Shown piece after piece: positions 36,360 to 46,963 of a stretch of 64,000 bases of DNA. Source of the DNA: Acidimicrobiia bacterium (GTDB lineage Bacteria > Actinomycetota > Acidimicrobiia > Spongiisociales > ZC4RG35); contig PKRG01000004.1 in NCBI GenBank assembly GCA_017577575.1, positions 101,149 through 165,148 on the forward strand. Direction: 5' to 3'. Position 1 is the stretch's first letter; the number at the start of each line of letters is the position of its first letter. Below the pieces are notes generated by a model. That model did no database searches. It had not been told where the DNA came from and worked only from the letters and a program-made list of their open reading frames with translations. A program made the translations under genes and the position numbers.

Positions 36360-37975
36360 AAGCGCCCATCGCGGGAGCCGACGTAGATCCGCCCCTTCCA
36401 CACCGCCGGGGTCGACTCGATGCACGACTCCGTCATCTGGTGCGCCCACACGAGCCGCGGGGCCCGGGGATCCTCCAGGTCGTACGCCCGCAGCTCCCCG
36501 GCGCAGGTGGCGACGACGAGCGTGTCGTCGACGATCACCGGCGACGACCAGCTGTGGTGGGCGATGTCCTCCTCCCACACCACGTCACCGGTGTCGGTGT
36601 CGACTCCGAGGAGACGCCCGGTGTGGCTGGAGACGTAGAGCATCCCGTCCCCCAGTGCCGGGGTGGCCCAGAACCCGCCGTCGCCGGCGCCGCCCGGGTC
36701 GGGCACTCCCCACACGTAGGGGTCGCCGTCGGTGTAGGGATCGAGCTTGATCAACTGGCCGAGCTCGGCAGCCCGATCCGTCTTCCGCTCGTCTTCGACC
36801 GCCACGTACAGCATCCCGTCGGAATCGACGACGACGGTGGCGTCGACGTCGTCGCCGACCCAGTAGTCGAAGACGACGGGCGCTTCGCCTTCCCTCACCC
36901 TCGACACGTCGAGGCCGACGACGCGCCCTCCGGAGTTGGCGAAATAGACCCTCTGCTCGTAGACGGCGACCGAGCTCTCGATCGACACGTTGCGGCCGAC
37001 GCGGGAGATCAGCTCGTCCGTGTAACCCGGCACTGCCACCAGGATCTCGGGGTCCACCGTGACGAGGCCGTCGCCGTCGTAGCCGCGGTTGAGCCGAACG
37101 GCGAAGAACCAGGAGTTCTCGCCGCCCTCGTAGAGGATGTCGTCGATGATGACGGGATTGCCGTCCCAGTCGTTGTTCCACACCCCGCTGACGACGTTGG
37201 CGTCCAGCGCCCACAGCTCGGTGGGACGCTCCCGGTCGAGGGCGATCGCCCGGAGCTTGTTGTCGCGGGAGCCGGTGTAGAGGATCGGAAAGCCGTCCGG
37301 GTCCAGGGTGACCGAGCCTTTGATGATGTCGCCGGTGAGGAACGCCGGACGCGTCGGCTGGCCCGTCTCGGCGTCGAGGAAGTGCACCGAGTGGTCGTAC
37401 GCCCCGAAGATGACCTCGGTGACGCCGTCGGGTCGTTCCCAGACGACGGGCTGGCCGGTCCAGCCGGTGCCGCACCACGTGGTCGTCTCCCCGCCGACCG
37501 TCGACTGGCCGCACAGCCCGCCCGACTCCGGGTAGCTCCACAGGTTCTCCGGGTCTTCGGGAACCGGGCCCACCCCATACCAGGTGCGGGTCGGGTTGCC
37601 TCGGAACATCGTGAGGCCTTCGACCTCGCCCCAGGGCTTGCCGACCGTCCAGTCGGGCACCACGTCGGCGGGGCGTTCGGGCAGCGTGGTGGTGGTCGTC
37701 GATGACGTCGAGGTCGTCGGCTCCTCCGTCGTCGCCGTCGGATCGTGGCGGCTGGTCGACGGCTCCGTGCCCGAGCTCCCCGGGGCCGCTGAGGCCTCGA
37801 GCTCGTCGGAGACGACCCCTTCGGTGAGGAACCGGGCGGCTCCGACCAGGACCGCGCCGAGGACGAGGACGGTCACCACGGTGCGCAGACGCGCCGACGG
37901 GTCCGGGGCCTGCCGGCCCTCACGCAGGTGCTTCACGGGGCCATGATGGCTCCGCCGCCCGTCAACACGGCGCAT
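36338..37975 (-). CDS. Membrane-anchored PQQ-like beta-propeller protein
   Basis: A 545-residue protein. A cytoplasmic Arg-rich N-terminus and one transmembrane helix (about 30-48) lead to a Ser/Thr-rich linker (about 65-98). The external domain is built of PQQ/WD-like repeats (for example YFANSGGRVVGLDVS, MLYVSSHTGRLLGVDTDTG, RIYVGSRDGRFYAVGDI). It lacks recognisable quinoprotein dehydrogenase catalytic residues, so a binding or scaffold role is likelier. The ATG overlaps the CapA gene stop by 14 bases; a GTG at 37936 is an alternative start. Probably co-transcribed with the CapA gene. Confidence 0.75.
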   Translation of the reverse strand: MRRVDGRRSHHGPVKHLREGRQAPDPSARLRTVVTVLVLGAVLVGAARFLTEGVVSDELEASAAPGSSGTEPSTSRHDPTATTEEPTTSTSSTTTTTLPERPADVVPDWTVGKPWGEVEGLTMFRGNPTRTWYGVGPVPEDPENLWSYPESGGLCGQSTVGGETTTWCGTGWTGQPVVWERPDGVTEVIFGAYDHSVHFLDAETGQPTRPAFLTGDIIKGSVTLDPDGFPILYTGSRDNKLRAIALDRERPTELWALDANVVSGVWNNDWDGNPVIIDDILYEGGENSWFFAVRLNRGYDGDGLVTVDPEILVAVPGYTDELISRVGRNVSIESSVAVYEQRVYFANSGGRVVGLDVSRVREGEAPVVFDYWVGDDVDATVVVDSDGMLYVAVEDERKTDRAAELGQLIKLDPYTDGDPYVWGVPDPGGAGDGGFWATPALGDGMLYVSSHTGRLLGVDTDTGDVVWEEDIAHHSWSSPVIVDDTLVVATCAGELRAYDLEDPRAPRLVWAHQMTESCIESTPAVWKGRIYVGSRDGRFYAVGDI

Positions 37976-38960
37976 CTCCGGTGATCTCGGGCCGGCCCGG
38001 GGAGGTGATGATGGCGGGGATCAGGCACGCTTCCTTGCTCCCGTCGGGTTCCACCACCACCCGGGCGATCGCGGTGCGGGCGCTCTCCTCGGAGAAGTTC
38101 GGCCACACGAAGTTGCCCAAGCCCCACGCCACGGGAGCGCCGTCGACGATCTCCAGCGGCTGCAGGCGGTGGGCGTGATGCCCGAATACGACATCCGCAC
38201 CGGCGGCGATCATCGCCGCCGCTCGTTCACGGTCGTCGGGTCTGGGCTCCAGGTCCTTTTCCACCCCCCAGTGGATCGTCACCACCACCAGATCGGCGAT
38301 CTCGGAGGCAGCTCGCACGGTGGCCGCCATCGTCTCGATGGTGTCGCCATCGGCCATGCCCGCCCGGTCGTCGGTGGCGATCCAGTCCGGGGAGGGGACC
38401 ACCCCGCCGAACCCGAGCACCGCCACCCGCCAGCCGTTCACCTCGACGACGGCCGGCTGGGCGGCCTCTTCGGCGTCTGCTCCCACACCCACGGCGTGGA
38501 GGCCCGCCGCCTCCACCAGTCGTTTCCCGTCGAGCAGGGCCTCCTTGCCGTGGTCCCCCGCGTGGTTGTTGGCGAGGCTGACGACCTCGATCCCCGCCTG
38601 TTGCATCACCGGCAGGGACTCCAGGTCGCAGCGGAACGTGAACTCCTTGTCCAGCGGGTCTCCCAGCTCCGACGGGGTGCATTCGAGGTTGGCGACCGTC
38701 AGGTCGTCGGCGGCGAAGAGATCCCCGAGGCCGCTCCAGGCGTGGGCGTGGCCGTTCTGGGCCAAGGCGGGGATGTAGTCGGAGTCGGTGTTGACGTCGC
38801 CCACGCCGTGGATGACCAGCCGTCCCTTGGGCCGGGTGGTCGTGGTCACCGACGTGGTCGGCGGGGCGGCGAGAGCGTCGTCGTGACCCCCTTGGGTGAG
38901 GAGGAACGCCACGACCCCCAAGACGATGCCGCCGGAGACGATCTGGAAGGTTCTGCGCAT
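37962..38960 (-). CDS. CapA-family (poly-gamma-glutamate-type) metallophosphatase-like protein
   Basis: A 332-residue exported protein with an N-terminal hydrophobic anchor (about 7-22) and a Thr-rich linker. The CapA/PgsA fold shows in LVIHGVGDVNTDSDYIP, VANLECTPSELG, VVSLANNHAGDHGKEALLDG and DVVFGHHAHRLQPLEI, all conserved metal-site segments. The family is related to calcineurin-like phosphoesterases and often acts in cell-wall or capsule processes. No capsule synthesis genes are near. First gene of a two-gene unit with the propeller protein. Confidence 0.88.
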   Translation of the reverse strand: MRRTFQIVSGGIVLGVVAFLLTQGGHDDALAAPPTTSVTTTTRPKGRLVIHGVGDVNTDSDYIPALAQNGHAHAWSGLGDLFAADDLTVANLECTPSELGDPLDKEFTFRCDLESLPVMQQAGIEVVSLANNHAGDHGKEALLDGKRLVEAAGLHAVGVGADAEEAAQPAVVEVNGWRVAVLGFGGVVPSPDWIATDDRAGMADGDTIETMAATVRAASEIADLVVVTIHWGVEKDLEPRPDDRERAAAMIAAGADVVFGHHAHRLQPLEIVDGAPVAWGLGNFVWPNFSEESARTAIARVVVEPDGSKEACLIPAIITSPGRPEITGDAPC

Positions 38961-39008
38961 CGCCGGCTAAACGCACGACCGCGGCGTCGGGTTCGCCGGC
39001 GACGAGGC

Positions 39009-39784
<776 letters not shown>

Positions 39785-39788
<4 letters not shown>

Positions 39789-41182
39789 CTCCTACCTGCC
39801 CTCAGTCGCACTTCCAGCCGCTGGCTCTCTTTCGACATGGCGTAGGCGAACGCCCAGTAGCCGATGGCGACGAAGACCAGAGTCTCGGCATGGGCGACCG
39901 CCCGGAAATCCGCCTGGGCGTGCACCAGTGACCGGACGCCCAGGAACTCGTTGATGGCGAGGATGTACAGGAGCGAGGAGTCCTTGAAGATCGAGATGAA
40001 CTGGCCCACCAGGGCCGGGATCACCGCCCGCAAGGCCTGCGGGACGATGATCAGCCGCATCATCTTCCCGGTCGGCAAGCCCAAGGCGAGCGCCGCCTCG
40101 GTCTGCCCGTACGGGATCGACTGCAGCCCGCCCCGGACGATCTCGGCCACGTAGGCGGCCGTGAACAGGGTCATGGCGGTGATCGCCCGGCTGATGCTCG
40201 ACAGGTTGGTGCCCTGGGGCAGCATGAAGCCGAGGATGTATTGGCCCATGAACAGAAGCGTGATGAGCGGCACGCCCCGGATGAGCTCGATGAACCCCGT
40301 CGACAGCCACCGGAGGACCGGAAGGGTCGACCGCCGCGCCAAAGCCAGGAGGAGGCCGAGGGGAAACGACAGGACGATGGCGAGCGACGACACCCACAGG
40401 GTGAGGTGGAGACCCGACCAGTAGTCCCATCCCACCCCGGGGTACACCAGCTGGGTGTAGGCGAGATAGGTCACCACCCAGGCCGCCACCGCCACCAGGG
40501 CCCGGTAGAGCAGGGCACGGCGGCCCTCGACGTTCTCGAACTTGAACGTCGACCACGCGCCGGCGGCGAGCACGATGGCGGTGACGATCCAGCTGTAGCC
40601 CACGGTGCCCGACACCACCTGGAAGCCGGCCACCAAGGCCAGCGCCGCCAAGGTCCAGCCGAGGTTGCGGAGGGAAGTCGGGATGAAACGCGCCAGCGTC
40701 CCGACGAGAAACGCGGCGACCGCCCCCGCCACCACCAGCCATGGCGTTGCGGTGGAGGCGAAGTAGAGCAGCAGCAGGACGAAGGCGATGAGCGACCAGA
40801 ACCGCCGGATGACCGAGAGCGGGCTCTGCCTCGGCAGCGCCAGGCCCGCCTCCTTCGCCACGTCGGCCCGGACTGCCGACGCCGTTCCGGCGCCGATGCC
40901 GAAGGCGAGGGCCAGCACGACGATCTGGGCGACGATCCGCCACTGCTGGTCCCGCGGGTAGGTGCCCTGCATGAAGAGGGTGAGGTTGCGGGTGACGGCC
41001 TCCCATCGGCCGTTGACGAACAGGAACAGGGCCGCCCGGTATGCGGCGTAGACGAGGAGAGGCGCGAGGACGATCGTCAGGATGCCCGACCGGACGTTGG
41101 GGAACAGCCGGCTGCGCACCCAGGCGAGCGGGGAGGTCGTCGCAGAGGGGAGGGTCGACGGCTTCAACGTGGAGGCGGTCAT
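39785..41182 (-). CDS. Amino-acid ABC permease, AapM-like, enlarged
   Basis: A 465-residue permease of the His/Glu/Gln/Arg family. The C-terminal ~220 residues are canonical, with [20 protein letters not shown] and the EAA loop [21 protein letters not shown]. The N-terminal ~240 residues add several hydrophobic helices beyond the normal domain; rhizobial AapM is nearer 384. It overlaps both neighbours by four bases, forming a tightly coupled operon with the AapQ-like permease and the ATPase. Confidence 0.92.
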
Positions 41183-42384
41183 CTCGTCACCAGCTGCAGA
41201 CGACGATTGACGATGTTGAGGATCAGGGATATCAGGAGCGAGAAGCCGAGGTAGACGAGCATCAGGATGACGATCGACTGCACGGCGGGCCGCCCGTTCC
41301 CGATCGACGTCTGCGTCAGCGTGGTGATCTCGGCGTAGCCGACGGCGACGGCCAGGGAGGTGTTCTTGGTCAGGTTGAGCGCCTGGTTGATCAGCGGCGG
41401 TATGGCGATCCGCATCGCCTGGGGCAAGACGACGAAGCGGTAGCGCTGGAAGTTGGTCAACGCCAACGCGTTGGCCGCCTCCGTCTGGCCCCACGGGACG
41501 GCCAGGATCGAACCGCGGATGATCTCGGCGACGTGGCTCGCCGTGTACAGGCCCAGGGCGCCCGCCACCGACATGAACCCGGAGTTGACGGAGAAGCCGG
41601 ATGCGAGGCGCCGCCGGTTCTCACTCAGTTGGGGCCAGTCGATGACGACCGGGCCGTCGAGGATCACGTAGGCGCCGACCAGGACGACGGCCAGCACGCC
41701 CAGTGACCAGAGGACGCGGTGGTGCGGCTCGCCGCTGCGCTCGTTGACGCGGGTCCTCCACACCCACACCGCCGCGGATGCGGCGACCGCCACGAGAGCC
41801 AGCACACCGAATAGGGGGGCGTTGCCGGTGTTGCGGAGGCCGGGCACCCCCCACTCGCCGTTGCTGAGGACGAGGAGCGTGCTGGCGGTCCCGGGCAAGC
41901 CCACCTCGATGGCGTCCCGCAGGTGGGGAAGCGGGCCGTACAGGAACACGGCGAACGAGAAGAAGACGATCGCCACCAGGGGCGGGATGTTGCGGAAGAA
42001 CTCGACGTAGGCCGCGGACAGCTTCGCCGCCAGCCAGTTCTGTGAGAGTCGGCCGATGCCGATGACCAGCCCGAGCACCCCGGCGACGGCGATGCCGAAC
42101 ATGGCGGCAAGGCCGGTGTTCTTGACCCCCACCAGCACCATCCGCCACACCGGGAGACGGGGATTGAACTCTGGGTGGTAGGCGATCTGGAACTGGGTGG
42201 GGACGTTGAGGAATCCGAAATCGAAGCCGATGTTCAGCCGGCTGTAGTTGGTGACCAGGTTTCCGATCAGCCAGCGGAAGACGACGAAGACGACGACCAG
42301 CGCGGCGAGCTGGCCGACGACGCGCAGCACGCGGACGTCACGCCACAGGGGAGGCCTGGTGGTGGTTGGTTGTCGTGTAGTCAC
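41179..42384 (-). CDS. Amino-acid ABC permease, AapQ-like
   Basis: A 401-residue permease. AAYVEFFRNIPPLVAIVFFSF is the conserved helix-loop. An insertion of about 100 residues with extra hydrophobic helices, typical of AapQ/BztB, separates it from the EAA segment EAANALALTNFQRYRFVVLPQ. It pairs with the AapM-like subunit encoded immediately downstream. A strong hairpin in the 73-base gap after the binding-protein gene probably lowers its expression relative to that protein. Confidence 0.93.
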   Translation of the reverse strand: MTTRQPTTTRPPLWRDVRVLRVVGQLAALVVVFVVFRWLIGNLVTNYSRLNIGFDFGFLNVPTQFQIAYHPEFNPRLPVWRMVLVGVKNTGLAAMFGIAVAGVLGLVIGIGRLSQNWLAAKLSAAYVEFFRNIPPLVAIVFFSFAVFLYGPLPHLRDAIEVGLPGTASTLLVLSNGEWGVPGLRNTGNAPLFGVLALVAVAASAAVWVWRTRVNERSGEPHHRVLWSLGVLAVVLVGAYVILDGPVVIDWPQLSENRRRLASGFSVNSGFMSVAGALGLYTASHVAEIIRGSILAVPWGQTEAANALALTNFQRYRFVVLPQAMRIAIPPLINQALNLTKNTSLAVAVGYAEITTLTQTSIGNGRPAVQSIVILMLVYLGFSLLISLILNIVNRRLQLVTR

Positions 42385-42413
42385 TCGGGGCCGGTTGGGA
42401 CGCAGGTCGAGGG

Positions 42414-42445
42414 GAGGGGGAGCGCCCGAGCGGGCGCTCCCCCTC
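42414..42445 (-). terminator. Hairpin between amino-acid-binding-protein and permease genes
   Basis: Arms GAGGGGGAGCGCCC (42414-42427) and GGGCGCTCCCCCTC (42432-42445) form a perfect 14-bp stem with a 4-base loop 12 bases past the binding-protein stop. Position and lack of a U tract suggest attenuation or message stabilisation within the operon. Confidence 0.75.
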
Positions 42446-42457
42446 TCCGGTCATCGA

Positions 42458-43600
42458 TCAGCGATAAGGCGGCGCGTACATCAACCCGCCGTTGGTCCAC
42501 AAGTCGTTCGGGCTCCCTTCGAGCTCGAGCCCGATGGGCGCCAGATGCCGCTCGAAGATCTCCTGGTAGTTGCCGACGGACTCCACGATGGTCACCGCGA
42601 AGTCCGGGGCCAGCCCGAGGCCCGGATCGAAGCCGTCGGTCCCCAGGAAGTTGAGGATGTTGGGGTCGTCGCCGTCGTAGGACCCGATGTTCTCCGAGGT
42701 GAGGCCGAACTCCCAGGCCTGGATCGTGGCCAGGATCGACCAGTCCACCGCCTGGGCCCACGCGGAGTCCCCGTCGGGGACGGCCGGGCCGAGCGGCTCC
42801 TTGGAGAACACCTCGGCCATGATGTACTGCTCCTCGCCGCCGGCTTCCTCGATGGACGCCTTGAAGGCGGTGAGCTGGCTCACGTCGGAAGTCCACCCCT
42901 CACACTGTCCGCTCTCGTAGGCGGGCTGCAGCGTCTCGTTGTCGGCGTGCGTCATCGGGTTGAAGGGGATGCCCCGGGCGTTGAACACGGCGGTGAGGTT
43001 CAGTTCGGTCGTGGTCCCCTGCAGGACGCAGATGGTGGCGTCAGCCAGGTCCTCGAGCGTGGTGAACCCGGTGGAGGCCGGCACCATCATCCCCTGGCCG
43101 TCGTAGAACGTGGTGTGGAGGAAGGTCGCCCCTTCCTGGCCGTCACGGGTCGCGGTCCAGGTGGTGTTGCGGATCAGCACGTCGATCTCGCCACCCTGGA
43201 GGGCCGTGAAGCGAGCCTCTGCGGTCAGGGGCACGAACTCGACGGCGTCGGGGTCCCCGAGCACTCCGGCGGCGACGACCCGGCAGAAGTCGATGTCGAA
43301 GCCGCTGTACTCGCCGTTCTCGTCGACGATGCCGAAGCCCGGCAGCACGTCGTTGACGCCGCACCGCACCGCGCCTCGATCCCGCACCGCGGCGAGGATC
43401 CCGCCCTCGTCCTGCGGCAGGACCGCCGGGGTGGTGTCGGTCGTCTCGTCGGTGTCGCCGGTGTCGGGCGGTGTGGTGTCGGCGGAGGTGTCGTCGGCCC
43501 CGCCGTCCGTCACCGGGACCGTGTCGGCGGTGTCGCCGGTCGTGCAGGCGGCGGCCACCAAGGCCAGCACTGCCAGCAGTGCAAGCAGTCTTCGTTGCAT
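42458..43600 (-). CDS. Amino-acid ABC transporter binding lipoprotein, AapJ-like
   Basis: A 380-residue family-3 solute-binding protein. The signal peptide ends in lipobox LVAAACTTG, followed by a Thr/Asp-rich linker (about 25-60). The domain opens ILAAVRDRGAVRCGVNDVLPG, then GEYSGFDIDFCRVVAAGVLGD, both typical of AapJ/BztA general amino-acid binding proteins. First gene of the aap-like operon. An AGGAGGAGA ribosome site lies just before the chosen ATG; an in-frame start eight codons upstream would include the ribosome site. Confidence 0.93.
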   Translation of the reverse strand: MQRRLLALLAVLALVAAACTTGDTADTVPVTDGGADDTSADTTPPDTGDTDETTDTTPAVLPQDEGGILAAVRDRGAVRCGVNDVLPGFGIVDENGEYSGFDIDFCRVVAAGVLGDPDAVEFVPLTAEARFTALQGGEIDVLIRNTTWTATRDGQEGATFLHTTFYDGQGMMVPASTGFTTLEDLADATICVLQGTTTELNLTAVFNARGIPFNPMTHADNETLQPAYESGQCEGWTSDVSQLTAFKASIEEAGGEEQYIMAEVFSKEPLGPAVPDGDSAWAQAVDWSILATIQAWEFGLTSENIGSYDGDDPNILNFLGTDGFDPGLGLAPDFAVTIVESVGNYQEIFERHLAPIGLELEGSPNDLWTNGGLMYAPPYR

Positions 43601-43711
43601 TCGTTCTCTCCTCCTGGTCAGCAAAGCGCGCCCCCAGGCGCCGGTGTGACGGCACCCTAGCGGACCGACCCCTCACGCTGTGGAGAAAGTGAGCAATGCC
43701 GACGCGAATCC

Positions 43712-44998
43712 TCAGCCGATGTCGGCGTGCTGACGGATCCAGGTGTGCATGGCGATGCCGGCCGCCACCCCGGCGTTGATCGAGCGGGTGGATCCGAACT
43801 GGGCGATGGAATAGACCTTCTCGCACGCCTCTTTGGCCGGCTCGGACAATCCGGTTCCCTCCTGGCCGAACAGCAGGACGCACTCCCGTGGCAGCGTCGC
43901 CCGTTCGATCGGTTCCGCTCCCGGAAGGTTGTCGATGCCGATCAAGGGCAGCCCTTCCTCCCTCACCCTCCGCACGAGCGCCTCGATGTCGGGGTGATGG
44001 TGGAGGTGCATGTAGCGGTCGGTGACCATCGCCCCCCGGCGGTTCCAGCGCCGCAGCCCGACGATGTGCACTCCGGCGGCGTTGAAGGCGTTGGCGGTCC
44101 GCACCACCGTCCCGATGTTGAGATCGTGACGCCAGTTCTCGATCGCCACGTGGAAGGGATGGCGATTCCGGTCGAGGTCGGCGACGATGGCTTCGTTCCT
44201 CCAGTAGCGGTAGCGGTCGACCACGTTGCGGCGGTCGCCGTGGGCGAGCAGCTCGGGGTCGAGGCGGGGATCGTCGGGCCATGGCTTCGAGTGAGGGCCC
44301 ACCCCCACCGATCGCAACTCCTCCTCGTCCCAGCGGCGGATGAGGTCCGGTAGCTCGGTGAGGGAGCGGATCACGGCGTCGGCCGGGGCCCCGTCCATGC
44401 GGCCGTGACGGTCGAGGAGGACGGCGCGCACCCCGGCGCGCTTGGCGCCGAGGACGTCGGCTTCGATCTCGTCTCCGACGTGCACCAACTCGCGGGGGTG
44501 GCAGTCGGCGGCCGCCGCCGCCATCCGGAAGATCCGGGGGTCGGGCTTGCGCACCCCGACCTGGTCCGCCGCCAGCCAGAAGGAGAACCTGTCGCCGATC
44601 TTCGTCTTCTGCCGGTTGGTCGTGCCGGAGGTGATCACCCCCAACACCAGGCCATCGAGCCGGTCCAGCGTCTCCTCTACGTCGTCGAACAGCCGGTCGG
44701 CGGAATCCCGGTACTCGAAGAACCAGTCGGTCAGCTCGTCGGCGAGGCCGGGGAAATCGCCCACGTGCTCCCGGACGAAGCGGTGGATCGCCTCCCGCCG
44801 CATCTCGGCGAAGGGGGTGCCGGGCGGGCTCGACTCCACCACCCGACGGTGGGTGGAGACCAGGTCGTCGACCCCGGCCGAGAAGCCGGGATAGTCGCGG
44901 CGCAGGCGCTCGACGATCTGGCGGTTGGCCTCGGCGGCGACACCGGGGAAGTCCCAGAGCGTGCCGTCGGCATCGAAGGAGACCGCGCGAACCGGCAC
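43712..44998 (-). CDS. HAD hydrolase fused to SpoU/TrmH RNA methyltransferase
   Basis: A 428-residue single frame. Residues 1-~215 are a HAD phosphatase (SFDADGTLWD motif I, VITSGTTN motif II, VGVRKPDPRIF motif III, HVGDEIEADVLGA motif IV). Residues ~231-428 are a SPOUT methyltransferase (NIGTVVRTANAFNA, LLFGQEGTGLSEPAKE, SINAGVAAGIAMHTW) that should 2'-O-methylate rRNA or tRNA. An in-frame GTG at 44308, at the junction, has GAGGAGGAG nine bases upstream, so the methyltransferase can probably also be made alone. GTG start, four bases after dxs, so likely in its operon. Confidence 0.88.
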   Translation of the reverse strand: MPVRAVSFDADGTLWDFPGVAAEANRQIVERLRRDYPGFSAGVDDLVSTHRRVVESSPPGTPFAEMRREAIHRFVREHVGDFPGLADELTDWFFEYRDSADRLFDDVEETLDRLDGLVLGVITSGTTNRQKTKIGDRFSFWLAADQVGVRKPDPRIFRMAAAAADCHPRELVHVGDEIEADVLGAKRAGVRAVLLDRHGRMDGAPADAVIRSLTELPDLIRRWDEEELRSVGVGPHSKPWPDDPRLDPELLAHGDRRNVVDRYRYWRNEAIVADLDRNRHPFHVAIENWRHDLNIGTVVRTANAFNAAGVHIVGLRRWNRRGAMVTDRYMHLHHHPDIEALVRRVREEGLPLIGIDNLPGAEPIERATLPRECVLLFGQEGTGLSEPAKEACEKVYSIAQFGSTRSINAGVAAGIAMHTWIRQHADIG

Positions 44999-45002
44999 GG
45001 CG

Positions 45003-46868
45003 TCAGCTGAGGAGGACCTGGAGTTGGGCGACGATCGAGTCGTGGTCCAGGCCCGCCCATTCGATCACCGCGTCGGCGCTCCCGAAGGGGAGGAACACGT
45101 CCGGCAGGGCGATGGAGGCCACCTTGCCGGCCAGCTTCGTGCCGGAAAGGGCCTCGAGCACGGCGGCCCCGAACCCTCCGCTCTTCACGTTGTCCTCCAG
45201 CGCGACGGTGAGCCGGTGCCCGTCGACCCAGTCCGCCAGCCGCGGGTCCAGCGGCTTCACCCAGCGGGCGTTGACGACCGAGCACTGCACCCCCTGCTGG
45301 CCGAGGGTCGACGCCACCTTCTCCGCCGTCTCCACCAGCCTCCCGTTGGCGAGGAGCAGCACGTCGGAGCCTTCGCTGCGCACCTCCCACTCCCCGATCG
45401 GCATCGGCTCGACGGGCAGGGCCGGCAACGACGACGCCGCCCCCTTGGGGTAGCGGATGGCGATCGGGCCGTCGTGGGCGGCGGCCGTCTCGATCATCGC
45501 GCACAGCTCCTCGGCGTCGGCGGGCGCCCCTACGACCATGTTGGGGACCATCCGCAGATAGGTCAGATCGAAGACCCCGTGGTGGGAAGGCCCGTCGGGC
45601 CCGGTGACTCCCGCCCGGTCCACCAGGAACGTGACCGGAAGCCGGTGGAGGGCGACGTCGGTGATGATCTGGTCGATCGCCCGCTGCAGGAAGCTGGAGT
45701 AGATGGCAACGAAGGGGCGCCGGCCCGCCATGGCCATGCCCGCGGCGAGGGTGACGGCGTGCTGTTCGGCGATCCCGGTGTCGATGACGCGGTCCGGGTG
45801 GCGCATCGCCAGCTCCCGCAAGCCGGTGGAAGACACCATCGCCGCCGAGATGGCGACCACGTCGGGATCCCTCTCCGCCACCTCCACGAGGGCGCGGCCG
45901 GCGACGTCGGTCAGCTTGAGCTCGCTCTTCAGGGCACGGCCGGTGGTCACGTCGAAGGAGCCGACCCCGTGGAGCTTCTCCTCCTCGTCTTCGATGGCGG
46001 GCTTGTAGCCGGATCCCTTCTCGGTGACGACGTGAACCACCACCGGCTCGTCGTACTCCTTGGCCCGCTCCAGCGTCTCTTCGAGGAGCGGCAGGTCGTG
46101 ACCGTCGATGCGGCCGGAGTACTTCAACCCGAGGGCGTCGAACACCGTGGACGGCTCGACGAGCTGCTTGGCGGCCTCCTTGAGGCGATTGGCGAGCTCG
46201 TCGGCGGTCTCGCCGACGAGAGGCAGGCCGCGCAGCATCTTTCCCAGTGATCGCTTGGCCCACTCGTAGCGGGGATCGAAGCGGTAGTGAGCGAGGGTGG
46301 CGAGAGCCGCCAGCCCACCCACCGTCGGGGCATACGACCGGCCGTTGTCGTTGAGGACGATGATCAGCCGCGGGGGCCGGGTGACGGCAATGTGGTTCAG
46401 CGCCTCGTATGCCATTCCCCCCGTGAGGGCGCCGTCGCCGATGATCGCCACCGTCCAGCCCGGGTAGCCGGCGAGGGCGTGGCCCAGCGCATAGGAGAGG
46501 GACGTGGAGGCGTGGCTGTTCTCCACGAAGTCGTGCGGGCTCTCAGCCCGGCTCGGGTACCCCGACAGCCCGCCGAACTTGCGCAGCTTGTCGAATTCGC
46601 CCCGGCGGCCGGTGACGAGCTTGTGGACGTAGGTCTGGTGCCCGACGTCCCAGATCAGGCGGTCACGGGGCGAGTCGAACACCCGGTGCAGGGCGAGCGT
46701 CAGCTCCACCACCCCGAGGTTGGGCGACAGGTGGCCGCCGGTGCGGGAGACGTGATCGAGGATGAACTGGCGGATCTCGGCGGCGAGCCTCTCCAGTTCC
46801 TCGGGGTCGAGGCGGCGGAGGTCGGAAGGAGCGTCGATGCGGGCCAGAACGCTCTCGGGATGCGGCAT
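45003..46868 (-). CDS. dxs: 1-deoxy-D-xylulose-5-phosphate synthase
   Basis: A 621-residue thiamine-diphosphate enzyme joining pyruvate and glyceraldehyde-3-phosphate, the first step of the MEP isoprenoid pathway. The ThDP/Mg motif is in VAIIGDGALTGGMAYEALN. The N-terminal SRTGGHLSPNLGVVELTLALH and later DRAGVTGPDGPSHHGVFDL are Dxs hallmarks. The length is normal. The ATG at 46868 matches the family N-terminus; an in-frame start 26 codons upstream is unlikely. The HAD-TrmH gene follows four bases downstream. Confidence 0.97.
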   Translation of the reverse strand: MPHPESVLARIDAPSDLRRLDPEELERLAAEIRQFILDHVSRTGGHLSPNLGVVELTLALHRVFDSPRDRLIWDVGHQTYVHKLVTGRRGEFDKLRKFGGLSGYPSRAESPHDFVENSHASTSLSYALGHALAGYPGWTVAIIGDGALTGGMAYEALNHIAVTRPPRLIIVLNDNGRSYAPTVGGLAALATLAHYRFDPRYEWAKRSLGKMLRGLPLVGETADELANRLKEAAKQLVEPSTVFDALGLKYSGRIDGHDLPLLEETLERAKEYDEPVVVHVVTEKGSGYKPAIEDEEEKLHGVGSFDVTTGRALKSELKLTDVAGRALVEVAERDPDVVAISAAMVSSTGLRELAMRHPDRVIDTGIAEQHAVTLAAGMAMAGRRPFVAIYSSFLQRAIDQIITDVALHRLPVTFLVDRAGVTGPDGPSHHGVFDLTYLRMVPNMVVGAPADAEELCAMIETAAAHDGPIAIRYPKGAASSLPALPVEPMPIGEWEVRSEGSDVLLLANGRLVETAEKVASTLGQQGVQCSVVNARWVKPLDPRLADWVDGHRLTVALEDNVKSGGFGAAVLEALSGTKLAGKVASIALPDVFLPFGSADAVIEWAGLDHDSIVAQLQVLLS

Positions 46869-46963
46869 CCGGGCAAGCGTAACGGCGGGTTCCGCCCTGT
46901 GGGAAGTGGTGCAGAGCGGCTGCCGACGGACCGCGTAGGCCGACAAGGGTTAAGATTCCGCCC

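Noticed and set aside
37340-37960. Long Val/Ser-rich plus-strand frames opposite the Thr-rich linker of the propeller gene
   Set aside because: They are complements of ACC/ACG/TCG-rich linker codons; no start signal or domain supports them.
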